64,000 nt of DNA, from the NCBI RefSeq assembly GCF_932526225.1, contig NC_064043.1, positions 13,266,085-13,330,084 of the forward strand. The letters are read 5' to 3'. Every line of letters begins with the position of its first letter. Positions within the stretch are counted from its first letter, which is position 1. Below the pieces are notes generated by a model. The model was not told the DNA's origin. It saw nothing but the letters and a program-made list of their open reading frames with translations, and did no database searches. Both the position numbers and the translations under genes were made by a program. This document shows positions 26,344 through 37,300 of this stretch, in pieces. Source of the stretch: Nematostella vectensis (Eukaryota > Cnidaria > Anthozoa > Actiniaria > Edwardsiidae).

Positions 26344-26405
26344 TATACACCGCTCTACTTTCAAGTATTGAGCACTTTCTATGAAAGCCTTCAACCATCA
26401 TTTTA
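26344..26405 (+). repeat. Remainder of the ribozyme-bearing dispersed repeat
   Basis: Continues beyond the palindrome (ACACCGCTCTACTTT to CAACCATCATTTTA) and matches 61722-61783 with one mismatch seen. It ends next to an A-rich stretch. Confidence 0.8.
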
Positions 26406-26846
26406 CAAAAAATACTGTATATATAAAGCTAGTCTATAAACAGGAAGTATAGAATCGTCTCTTCACCTTGAGCAAGAAGGGCGCACCAAGATGGAAAATC
26501 CCGGTACCTTGATGTTCCATCATTAACTTTTACCTGGAGTATCGGTACCTCCATTGTCTGTGGCTTTTTGTGTCACTATATTGAAACAGGGAAGTGTAGG
26601 GACTGTACATTTCCCTGATTGAAATAACCACCTAGATAAGATAAGCCCATTTATTTATACTTCTAAAACATCTCGTGCACTGTTGTTTCGTTATGAAGGA
26701 GTTGACGTCATTGCTAGATATGATTTACTTGCATAGCAAGCGTAAATCAAACTCATCTTTCCGCTTAATCATACAGAAACTCGTGCTATGTTCGATTTGG
26801 TCAAAAATCCCAATCAACAATAAATATAGTAACTATCAACAATCGG

Positions 26847-27362
26847 TTATTTAGTGTCAAATGTACTCGTGGCGTCCATTTTTTTCAGTACAAAATCGCT
26901 ATACTTAAAATGAACTGTGTTTCCTATGTCAAATTTCTCGTTGCGAGTTCTAGTTGCGGTTGTTAAAGCATTTATTTTTGAAGGGATTTTCGCGCTTTCT
27001 CTGTGACGTGGCTTTGTTTGAGCCTTTTGACCAAGATGAAAGAGCATGGCATTCGGGTCCAAGAATGGCAATTTAAATGGATCATCCATAAAGAGGCCGT
27101 CAGTTTTCTTCTTTTTCATTGGGCTAGCGTAGGGGTCCCTGACACATAACGGAACATACTTGTGTTTAGGTATTTCGGGCAACTTCAAGCAGTGGAAATC
27201 TGCTTTGGAAAATATTCTTTTGTATGGAATCTCGTGCACTGTTTCCAAGCTTTCGGCAAAACATACTTTGTTTTTCTTGGGGTTTCCTGACTCCGGGTTT
27301 TTTTTGCGCTCTTTAAAAGGTTTGGGTTTCACCGAAAAGAAACCAAACATATTCTCTGACAT
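26847..27362 (-). CDS. Hypothetical 171-aa protein with an RVxF-like motif
   Basis: An uninterrupted ATG-to-stop frame of 171 codons in otherwise non-coding DNA. The composition is ordinary for a basic soluble protein (Lys/Pro-rich, no signal peptide or membrane segment). Residues 32-36, K-V-C-F-A, fit the PP1-docking consensus [RK]-V-x-F, followed by ESLETVHEIPY. This arrangement occurs in several small PP1 regulators, but I do not recognise the family. Single-exon structure and isolation also allow a retrocopy or chance ORF. Confidence 0.5.
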   Translation of the reverse strand: MSENMFGFFSVKPKPFKERKKNPESGNPKKNKVCFAESLETVHEIPYKRIFSKADFHCLKLPEIPKHKYVPLCVRDPYASPMKKKKTDGLFMDDPFKLPFLDPNAMLFHLGQKAQTKPRHRESAKIPSKINALTTATRTRNEKFDIGNTVHFKYSDFVLKKMDATSTFDTK

Positions 27363-28524
27363 GCCTTGTTGACATTTAGATGCCTGCTAGCAACGGCAGT
27401 TTCACATGAGAGAAGCGTTTCCATTCAGTGTATGAATCCAAGCCTTGTAGAGCCACTTCAAATGAAAATCCTGTTGTTGTTTGTTGTTGGCAATTGTGGC
27501 TAGGAAAGTTAAGGAAACGAAATCATCTCTGATATTGCACGAGAGATGTGGAGACTGGCATCACCTATAACAATTCTTGAATTACCGCGAGACGAGCTTT
27601 TCAATACAAACCCCCTGGGAAACAGCTACCTCTGACGTCTATTTTGTCATCGATCGAAAGTTAGAATAAAAGTTCAGAAAGCTGTCTTCTACCATAAAGA
27701 ACTCATTAAGAGATATTCACACTCTATTTGCATAACATTTTGATAGTCATACGAGTTTCTTGTTTACCCCTTTTGTTGAACGTCATGATTCGTATCTTAG
27801 CACATATCATGTGCAGCTTGTGGATAGGTATATTTAATTAAGCTTTCTTCATAGAGCTCCCACAAACACGTGTATTAAAGTATTAGCGTCTCAATCCTCG
27901 ATTCACAAAATTTGTTAACTCATTTTACTTAACTTTATTAAATAAAGCTCGCTAACTGTGTGGTAAGGTCACGTAATTTGGTGTTTGAGAACTACCGTCT
28001 TACTCACAATGCAGCTCACTTGTGGAGTGGGTTTAGACTGGGATAACTTAAGCTTTTCTGTACACAAAAGGCAATCAAGCTATCAAAAAAAGGATGTGCT
28101 CTAAGGAATAATTAACATTGCTTTACAACTTCGAAATATTCACAAAAATCAAAGGATCGAAAAGGAAGTTTTAATAGAACTTAACTGTTAGATTGGGCCA
28201 TCAAAGACGAGTTTCTCTAGAATACTTCGCGCTTTTGTTTTTTTAAAGGCTCAAATCCTATCAAAGCTATGTACAAATAAAAGTACCGAATTTGACAATA
28301 TACAGTGTTTTAAAATCCGAATTGTTGATAATTCTCGCTACAAATGCACAAAAATGCAACCAGAAATCATCTTAAGAGTCAAAAGTGAAAATCATCTTCA
28401 ATCCTTGAGTTTGTTCAGTGCAATGCAGACAGGCCTAAGTATGGCGGCATGTTTATACTTGGAACTGACAAAAGCCGCCCTCTAAGTAGACTTCTCCCCA
28501 GGCTTCTTTCTGTCAACTGTACTT
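27363..28524. other. Intergenic, nothing recognised
   Basis: AT-rich unique-looking sequence. No coding exon, RNA gene or repeat structure could be supported. Confidence 0.6.
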
Positions 28525-28533
28525 ATTCAGATT

Positions 28534-29362
28534 CATTCTCGTTCCCAGAGCTCCTCGGTCATGCTTCCGCCGGAGGCTCTGGTAGCAGACGAAAACCGAA
28601 AGTCTCGGATTGTCCTAGATTCTAGGACAATCCGGGACTTCCAGTTTTTGTCGATATATCTCTCTTCCGGTTTATCGTTTGCAAGATGTTGGACGGTCAT
28701 TTTGAGGAAGCGTTGGTTGTCGGATCTTTCAAATATTGGCTTCAATTTTAATTTGAAATCAAAGCAAGAACAGGCAGTCCGAGTTGTAGCCGTGGATCGA
28801 GAAGATTGTTTTTGCCTGCTGCCGACGGGCTACGGCTACGGGGGTCTGAATATCATGCGACTTGAGGGCTTTCCCACTAAATGTTTCTGCGTTGTTGAGA
28901 GACCGACCACATAGGCGGCAGATCTTTGTGGGAAATCCATCTTCTGCGCTTAGGGTTTTCCAAACATAGAATTCATTTGACTGAAGCTCCCTGGTTAGCG
29001 GAATGGGATGATTTCCCCCGGCACTGTTGTATTGCAAACGATGCAAGTATTCGAGTCAAAAACTTTGCTCACTAGCTTCTTTGACGTGTTAGCCGTCGCC
29101 ATAATCTAGCCATAACGAAGAGACCAACAAGACAATACGTCTCGACTTTGATATGCAACTCCCAGGTTTCGGTACGGGAGTAGCTTCCTGGTTATATCGG
29201 AAGTGAATGCTATCCACCGGAAATAAACGCGTTGCGCAGGTGTGTGTGCAAATTTTAACTCATTACGCAGGCCTTTTTTCACAGCCAATCAAATTCGCCC
29301 ATAACCGTCTGCTTCCAGAGCCTCCGACACACAACAGTGGAGGAGCTCTGGAAACGAGAATG
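28534..29362. mobile_element. Internally deleted DNA transposon with two convergent ORF starts
   Basis: The ends CATTCTCGTTCCCAGAGCTC (28534) and the complement of GAGCTCTGGAAACGAGAATG (ending 29362) form inverted repeats reaching about 50 bp with gaps. The 9-bp duplication ATTCAGATT flanks them (28525-28533 and 29363-29371). The plus strand encodes FNLKSKQEQAV, then DCFCLLPTGYG, the start of a RecQ-type SF2 helicase core, cut off inside Walker A. The minus strand, from ATG 29102, encodes a CIVC ... CRLC zinc-binding module, one frameshift in. The middle of the element is missing. The 9-bp duplication suggests a Mutator-like group, but the helicase is atypical for it. Confidence 0.75.
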
Positions 29363-30194
29363 ATTCAGATTCAAAATTGCGAAGGGCAAGCGGGAAATCA
29401 AAAGGTGACGTCATAAAAATTTGGCCTGCTTGACATGTAGCTCTTTATCACACTTGTTTGAAGATATCGACTATCTTTAGCTGTTTATCATTGCTTCACT
29501 AACTAAATGATCACCTGTTCAAAATAGTGGATACTACGCTATTTACTCCATAAAAGCCTATGTCCGCCCAAACGCTCTGCCAGGGCGGTGTAAGATTGTA
29601 CAACGTGGATGCATCTTTATTACTGTATTTAAGTCTAGTTTCTCTTCATAAATATGTTATCTGATATCGATATCAAAATTACTGTTAAATCAGAAGTTGT
29701 CATATGGTAGATCACCAGATTTAACAGTAATTAGTCTGCAGACACAAATTTCGTAGGGGGTTCAGTCGCCCTACTGACATTTCTTTCGGCAAAATTGAAA
29801 TAAAGGAAGACTTACACTATATTACAAGGTCGATTTATTTTTCATTTTTTATTAGTTTTATTTTCCACGAATTTACAAATTTCTCCATACATTCCTTTTT
29901 TTAACCACTGACACAAGCCTTGGGCTGCCTGTGTTTTTTTTGTCATTATTTCGATTGTTCGAGGCCCGTCTGATAACTAAACCAGTGTGAGTTCTCTGTG
30001 ATTTTCAAGAACAATCGGTAGATTTTTCTGTATTTGCCTCTATGAGGATCTTCCTCTCATGATTATATGTATAAATCACCTAAAATTTGAACACTGGCCT
30101 TCATTTCACCACTCAGGCACGTGCATTGCACGTGCATACTTTGATACATCACACATACGCACACAGGTAGCCAAGGCCATCTGGGTAACGGAAG

Positions 30195-30388
30195 GTACAG
30201 AGAGCGTCACGCTAACGCACGGCTCGGGAAGCACGCTGGAGACAGCGTCACGCTAGCGCACTGCTACGGAGCACACTGAGAAGAGGGGGATTGGAGAGAG
30301 CGTGACCCTGACTCACGGGCCTCGGAGCACATCAAAGAGAGGGATTGGAGAGAAAGTCACGCTAGCGCACAGGCCGCGGAGAAGGATA
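30195..30388. repeat. Degenerate tandem repeat, unit about 60 bp, three to four copies
   Basis: The segment GCGTCACGCTAGCGCAC followed by CGGAGCACA and GAGAGGGATTGGAGAGA recurs at about 30205, 30246, 30300 and 30355 with substitutions. The stretch 29372-30194 between the transposon and this repeat shows nothing codable. Confidence 0.6.
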
Positions 30389-30394
30389 TCTAAC

Positions 30395-30597
30395 AGGGAC
30401 TTGCGCTAAGAAGTCACGTGACCTTTCTGAGTGGCAAATTCAAACCAAAATAATCACAGAAATGAGTGCGCCCGTCACACCAGAGGACGAAAAAAGAAAA
30501 TCTATGGAACTAAACCCTTCCTGAAAAAAAATTCTGGCTTTTTTCTAAGCGCTGAATTAGCTTCCCAAGTAACTTGATCTCTTAGCGCAAGTTCCCT
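30395..30597. mobile_element. 203-bp MITE with inverted ends
   Basis: AGGGACTTGCGCTAAGAAGT at 30395 matches the complement of the sequence ending at 30597 (CTTAGCGCAAGTTCCCT). No protein is encoded and no certain target duplication was seen. From 30598 to 31300, upstream of the CBP stop codon on the plus map, no other feature was supported. Confidence 0.6.
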
Positions 30598-31300
30598 ATT
30601 TAGGAAAAGTGAAATGCTTAAGCCCCCCCTCCCTTTTACGCCCCTGTAACGTGGTACACACGGAATTATCCCCCTTTCAAAGCCCCGTGCAAAAAGCGCA
30701 AGCCGCTAGCCCAGCAATGCTTTCGCTGTTTGAACACCATGTTGGTATGTGCTATAAAGCCGTTTGGCAACATTTCCTTTGTCTCGAGGTCAACTGAGCA
30801 CAGCGGTGTCAGCAACGCTGGCTGACGTTTCTGCTGTTTGGATTACCACGTGGTATGTAGATGGGCATGGGTGAGGGGGGTGGAGTATGGATAGTTATTG
30901 GGGAGCACCCTGATGACACAGCACAGTACACGGTTTGTCAAGCGATCTGAAAAGTGCACTGATTTATTAGTACACGAGCACGTCAATATATGTACTATGA
31001 GAACGTGCGCTTTATACAATGCCGACACTGGCAGCAGCTGAGGTTGTTCAAAAAATTAGAATTCTAAAACTAAAATTACATCGCATTTGTCCATCTGACG
31101 GTCGGGAGGAATACCCCTTTACCCGCAAGACTCACCAGATTGCTTGCCAGCGGCTATACAAATTAATTATCATATAATATAGTATGAATGGTAGAAAATT
31201 TGATCGTCCTGTTTATCGGCGTCATGATAAAACTACATAGAAAGTATAAAGTACATTTGCTTTTGTTCGTCTCTGGTTCTACTTTACATTAAAATTTGTA

Positions 31301-34300
31301 CTATAAATTTTCAACAAATTTCGTCAACTGGTCCTGTGGCGTTAACGGCGGGACTGTCTCAGAGTCCTCCTGCCCTAGACTCATGTCCGACTCAGAGGGC
31401 GCGGCGAGAGGGGTTAGCGTCATACGCGCGCTGAGGGGTTGAGTGAAGAGGTTCGGTTTGTCCCCAAGGTTTGACGGATCCATGTGCGACTGATGAGGCG
31501 ACTGGGCGGGGCGAGGTGAGGTGAGTGACTGTTGTGGATGGGCAGGCGACATGGTCTGCTGCCTTGGCGAGAGCGTGTTAGCGTGTGGCTGCGGTGACAT
31601 GACAGGACGAGGGGACTGCGAAGGAAGCCCCCCCTGCTGCGGCGACATGGGAGGTGGAGCTTGCGGCGACATGAGACGAGGTTGCATTTGCTTTGCTTGG
31701 TAGTGCTGTCCCGGTGGTTGCTGTGCCTGGCTGTTCGGATGCATCATGTTAGCTTGAGAGTTATTGTTTTGCATCTGTGCTCGCCAGGCATTCATCTGGG
31801 CGAATGGGGGCAGCTGAGGTTGCTGGAAGACGTTCTGCTGTTGTTGCTGAGCCTGCTGCTGTTGTTGCTGCGCCTTCAACTGTTGCATTTGTCGAATCCA
31901 CTGCATACTCTGCTGCTGTCGTGGAGTGAGACCCGACTGGCTGGTGCTTGTCATCTGCTGCACGGTGCTCTGCATGCCTTGAGACATGCTCTGAGCATAG
32001 TTCTGAGGCATACTTTGAGCAACACTTTGCGACATGCTTTGAGCCATTCCAGGCTGCATGTTCTGAGGTTGGATGCTCGGAGGCATGCCTTGGGGTATTC
32101 CCTGCTGCATTCCTTGCTGCATTCCTTGTTGCATTCCTTGTTGCATGTTAGGCTGCATTTGCTGCATTCCTTGATGCATTCCCATCTGCATACCAGGTTG
32201 CATTCCCTGTTGCATAGGGTGTTGCATTCCTTGTTGCATCCCCTGCATGCCTTGCTGAATCCCCTGCATGCCTTGTTGCATTCCTTGCATGCCTTGTTGC
32301 ATACTTTGCGGAGCCATCCCTTGTTGCATACTCTGAGGCGGTAATCCTTGCTGCATGCCTTGTGGGGGCATTCCTTGAGGCAGCATTCCCTGTTGCATTC
32401 CCTGCGGTGGCATCCCCATGTTATGCTGCATCTGCTGCTGTTGCATTGCTTGGGGGGCCATCCCTTGCATTCCTCCCTGTTGCATACCAGCCTGTTGCTG
32501 CTGTTGCTGCTGCTGTTGTTGAAGCAACTGCTGCTGGTGTTTCTGCTTCATAAATGCTTGTATCAAGTGCGGATTCTTCTTTAGAATCTGTACAACCTGA
32601 GCCTGCTGCTGCGGAGTGTTGGGCATCTTCAAAGTATGGAGGAGCTGCTGCAACGCTGGTGGGATGGTCGACGGGCGCATGTGGTTTCCCTGTGCACCCA
32701 TGGGAGGTACTCCTTGCTGTTGATTCATCTGTGGAAACTGTTGCTGCATACCTTGGTTGGGCACACCAGGATTTTGCTGTTGCTGTTGTTGCTGAGGATT
32801 TTGCTGATACATTTGCCATCCAGGCCTCATACCAGGTCTCTGCATCTGACCTGCATTGACTGCAGTATTTGGCATCCCTTGCTGCATCCCTGGCTGCATC
32901 CCTTGCTGCATAAACCCTGCGGGGTTTGTAGGGCGCATCATACCCTGCATGCCTGGGTTGGGAGGGTTCATCTGCGGCTGCCCCGTCATTTGCTGCTGCG
33001 GAGGCTGCACTTGTGGCGGTTGCTGCGTGGGAAATCCCTGTTGCACCATGCTCATCTGGCCAGGGGTGGATACTGGCATAGGCTGTCTAGCTTGTGCAGC
33101 CTGGATATTAGCATCTCGAGTGATTTGCTGGACTGCAGCCACGGCTCCTGGCGGTGGGCCAGCAGTCACTGGCTTCTGGGGCATCTGCTGAGGCTGCTGG
33201 TAAGGAGGAGGCTGCTGTGTTTGCATTTGTGGGTGTATTGAAGGGTGTGCCTGTTGAGGTATACCCCCAGTTGGTGCTGGAACAGGAACCTGAGGCGGAG
33301 GGAGGCCTCTATTCTGCATGAGAGCCATACGCCGACGCAGTGTCTGCTGTTGGTTAAATCTCTGCTGCAACTGCTGTTGACGTAACTTAGCCTTGATGTG
33401 CCGACAGAAAGGTACAACACATTCTCGTTCCATACAGTGCTTGGCATGATAGCAACACAGGTGGATGAGTTCCTGACAGATGCGACAGCCACCACTGGTC
33501 TTCTTCCGACACGACTTTGTGTGTTCTACAACCCGCTTCATCTTTGCACAGCTCAGCATAGTACAGTTGATGTCGCGACAGTGCGTTGCGTGCACAAGAC
33601 TCTGGATGCAGCGCTGGATCTTGAGTCTCCTTTCTTCTTGAGCATTCATCTTCTGTGGTTGGCCGTCCTTGGAAGGCTGGGACTGCTGCTCTACGTCAAG
33701 GTCAAAGCCCAGTCGCTCCATCTTGTGCTCATGACCTTTCTCGTCATAGCAAGGTACGCACAGGTCATAGTCCTGGGATAGAAATGAACATGACTAAGAA
33801 TTTGAACACATCATTTCATGCATATACAATGCAACTTTAATAGACTAGTTAAAACTTTTGTTTTTTGCACATCATATAAAAACAAAATCTGTGATTTCGA
33901 CAAGGCAAGGCTGGGATTTATGTTTAGTATAGGCCCTTTTACAAATTAGCCAGGATAGTCACCTCGCATTCGTTGCAGTGGTATCTAGTTTCCACAGGTC
34001 TCTTGCACAGATTACAGGTGTAGACAAATCGGTCGTTTCCTTGGTTGTGCAGCTCAACAAGCATTGCCATGGTAGAAAACTGGGCTCTGCGATTTGATGA
34101 GAACTCATAATGTTTATCCCGCGCCAGGGTAAGAAATGCATCTCTGCCGTCCATCAGATCACAGGTCATCATAGGATCAGGGTCGGACGTGTCTGGGGTC
34201 TTGCGACCATTGAGACGAATAACAAAGAACACCTGTGGATTAAAAGAGGTTTAAAAGGGAGATATTTATATGTTTGCACACTTAAGACGTTTGGGTCCAC

Positions 34301-37300
34301 TTAATTTATTGAAGACATTAATGGGCGACGTCTTCACACTCACACAGCCATGCTTGTTTGAGACCATATAAACTCACTGCTTACTTTCCAAGCGTATAAT
34401 GCGCACGTTTTTTACTCCCAAAACGACCTCGAAAAACGGGGTGTGCATTATACGCGGAACCCATTGTTCTCAGTATGGTAAAAAGCGGAAATCAATAGGA
34501 AAATGCGGCGATCCCATTGTCGGTGAGAAACAGTCACAAAATCGCTTTAAAATAACATAGTAAAAGGTATTCCAAACGAAGAATATCTTTAACTTCCTCA
34601 TCATGTGTTTCGTAAGAAGATAAGCCCAAAAACTTGCCAGAAGAACAGCGAGTTTCTTTTTGTCCGCCATGTTGGAATTTACTCGACCCAGTCCTTTTGC
34701 ACCTCGTTCAAAATGGCGGAAATTGCCGTGAAGGAATAAAAGCTCGCATTTTCGATGTTCTATGTGAAAATACAAATGTTCTGCGATGAGAATAACAGCT
34801 TTACAGTTGTGCTAAGAAGCGCTGCTTATGCCTAAGAGGTTCAAAGGGATTATCACCTCCATGTTCAGATGTAGAAAAGCAATATGTATAAATAAAATAT
34901 ATTGTGAATCGGGTCATTTACCTCATATTGATACTTTTCTTTTTTGGTTGTTTCTCATTTCCTTGTTTCTTCTATTGGGGTTATGCGGGTTTTCAAAATC
35001 TTTTTTAAAAAGGCCTTGATATTTGGGGTGCGGATTGTACGCGGGTGTGCATTATACGCCGGTAAATATGGTAATCATGGCATCCTATTCAATCAAAGCA
35101 CCTGTGTAACAGCCTCACCTCTCTGTGCTTCTCCATGGTGCTATACAGCCTTTGAGAGAGGTCACACAATTCCATAGAGGGTCCGTTGATCTTCTTGCTC
35201 AACTTACGGCTACCTGCTTTACTTTTAGTGCCTTTCTTGCTATTGCTCCGCTTGCTGTTCCCTTTAACCTTGCTTCCCTTGCCATGCTGTGAACGATACA
35301 CTTTAAGTTAGAGGCAGGGAACAACTGACACTTAATCTTGGTTGTTTACTAACCTCCTTTCCAGAGGCCTCCGCCGCTGCAGCATTGGCTTTGCGCTCTT
35401 CCTCTTCTTGATCCAACTCTCGGATGCTGTCTTCCAAGGCATTGGGCCAGAAATCCCCATCGAAGTATGGCAGCTCCTTAGGATTCGTCAAGCCATCATC
35501 GCTGGCCTGTTTCAGGATATCCTAACAATAACAAACCAAAAACGATGTTTAATGTATGTTATCGTTACTTGCAGAATGAGCACTGTCAAGTGCTGTTAAC
35601 CACAATAAGCACTAAGACAAGACCTTCAAGTACCAAGGATCAAAGTTGCCAGTATTCACCTTGTACTCAATGACGACTTTATCCATTATGGCCTTGTCCA
35701 GCATCTTCTTATACCAGTCAACGAGCCGCTTGTGCTTGGGGATTTTTTGCTCAGGTGGGTGACAATGGAAGATGTAGTCATCTCCTTCACTTGGCGGGCA
35801 AGCCCAGATGTGCGCCATTTGGAACCTTAAAAGAAGTGAATGCTATCAGTTTAACAGCTTGCACATTTTTTCAGTTCTTGAGAGACAATTTTAAGATCTG
35901 TGCGCAATATCTCAATATTTGAAATACACATACACAACAGGAAAACAACTCTCTGGGGAGCTCCAAGGGGAGCTACTGAATCTAAGCAAAAGCCTAAAAA
36001 GTATATAATCTTTTAATGGATTTGTGTACTGAGTCATAAACTTGTGCTGACTGGCATTACATCTCAAAAACAATGTGTACAAACTCTTGGTTGGCAAAAG
36101 TACTAGCTTTACTTCCTATAGTTATTCTTGATCCAGAGAGCTTCACTGCAAACTTGTGAAATAAAGGGTCATTTTCTAACAGGCACAAGCTGACTTGTCA
36201 TGTTAACAATAACAAAGGAGTGGTTTTTCGACATTCTTAAGAGTGTTTCTGTTTTATTTCTGTTGTCAAAGATAGTTAACTTACCCTATTTGGCCAACAT
36301 GCTCAAGGTAGCCAATTAGGATTTCATGGTACACTGCTGTCCGGAGTTGTCTTGGCTGGAAAAAGTGTACACTATCCAGGTATGACACATATACACGCCG
36401 TGTGTTTGGTTGCTGGCAATCAGAGCCATACTCCTGGACATGCATGCCAAAGAAGCAAACGTCTGTGCCATCAATCTCTTCAAATGCAAACAGAGCTTTG
36501 GCCTGGTAGGGGAAGTACTCTGGCAATTGGCCTGAGCCCTCATACCTAGAACACAAATTCAAGATTATAATTTAGTATCCTACTGGTAATTATATACCAG
36601 AAGAGAAAAGTGGCCAGAATTGTACCTAGTCTTCATTCCAGGTTTGATCTCTGCTTGCTTTTGCACACTTGAAACCACTCGTATTGTGACTTCGGCTGGG
36701 CATCCCTGCTTCTGTAGGAAGGTGTTCACACGGGTCTCAATCTTTTCGCCCAGTCTGGTATGCTGCAACCCTATTAAAAATAGCCTAGCAGTTAAAACAG
36801 TGCAGCAACGATTATAACCTCCAAAACTCTAAATTGTAAGAATGCTTTCCTAAATTCGTGCAAGTGCACTTACGTCTTGCAGTGTATTTATTTTCTTTCT
36901 TCTTGACTCCTCTTTTGTTTAGACAAGCATCACACTGGTACCTAAAAAAAAAACAGGCATTTCAACAAATTGCACAAGATTGTTTAATCTGTAATAGATC
37001 CTTCAATAAACAAGCCAAAAGTTTTGTTTTGATCACAACAAGGCAGTATATATTCCAATATTTAGTGTGACATTCCACCAGACTGCAATTTAAACAAAAG
37101 GATTTTTTTACCAAAAAGTTTGGAAACAGCCATTATTTTACTCAAAATTCCTAGAAATACTTTGGTTTGTTGCACTAATCCACCATTTTAAATATCGTTT
37201 AAAGCCCAGTCTTCCAAAACATGTTGGCACAATGGTAACCATGACTACCACTCTGGTGAAAAATCTAGGGAAAACACTGACATTCATGCTGGGATTTCAC

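Noticed and set aside
31490-31520. CTGATGAGG as a further hammerhead core
   Set aside because: Part of the CBP coding exon; no matching GAAA segment or stem II follows.
31521-33241. Long plus-strand frames rich in Leu/His or Ala/Gly/Cys over the CBP C-terminus
   Set aside because: Antisense shadows of the Gln/Met-rich coding exon of CBP.
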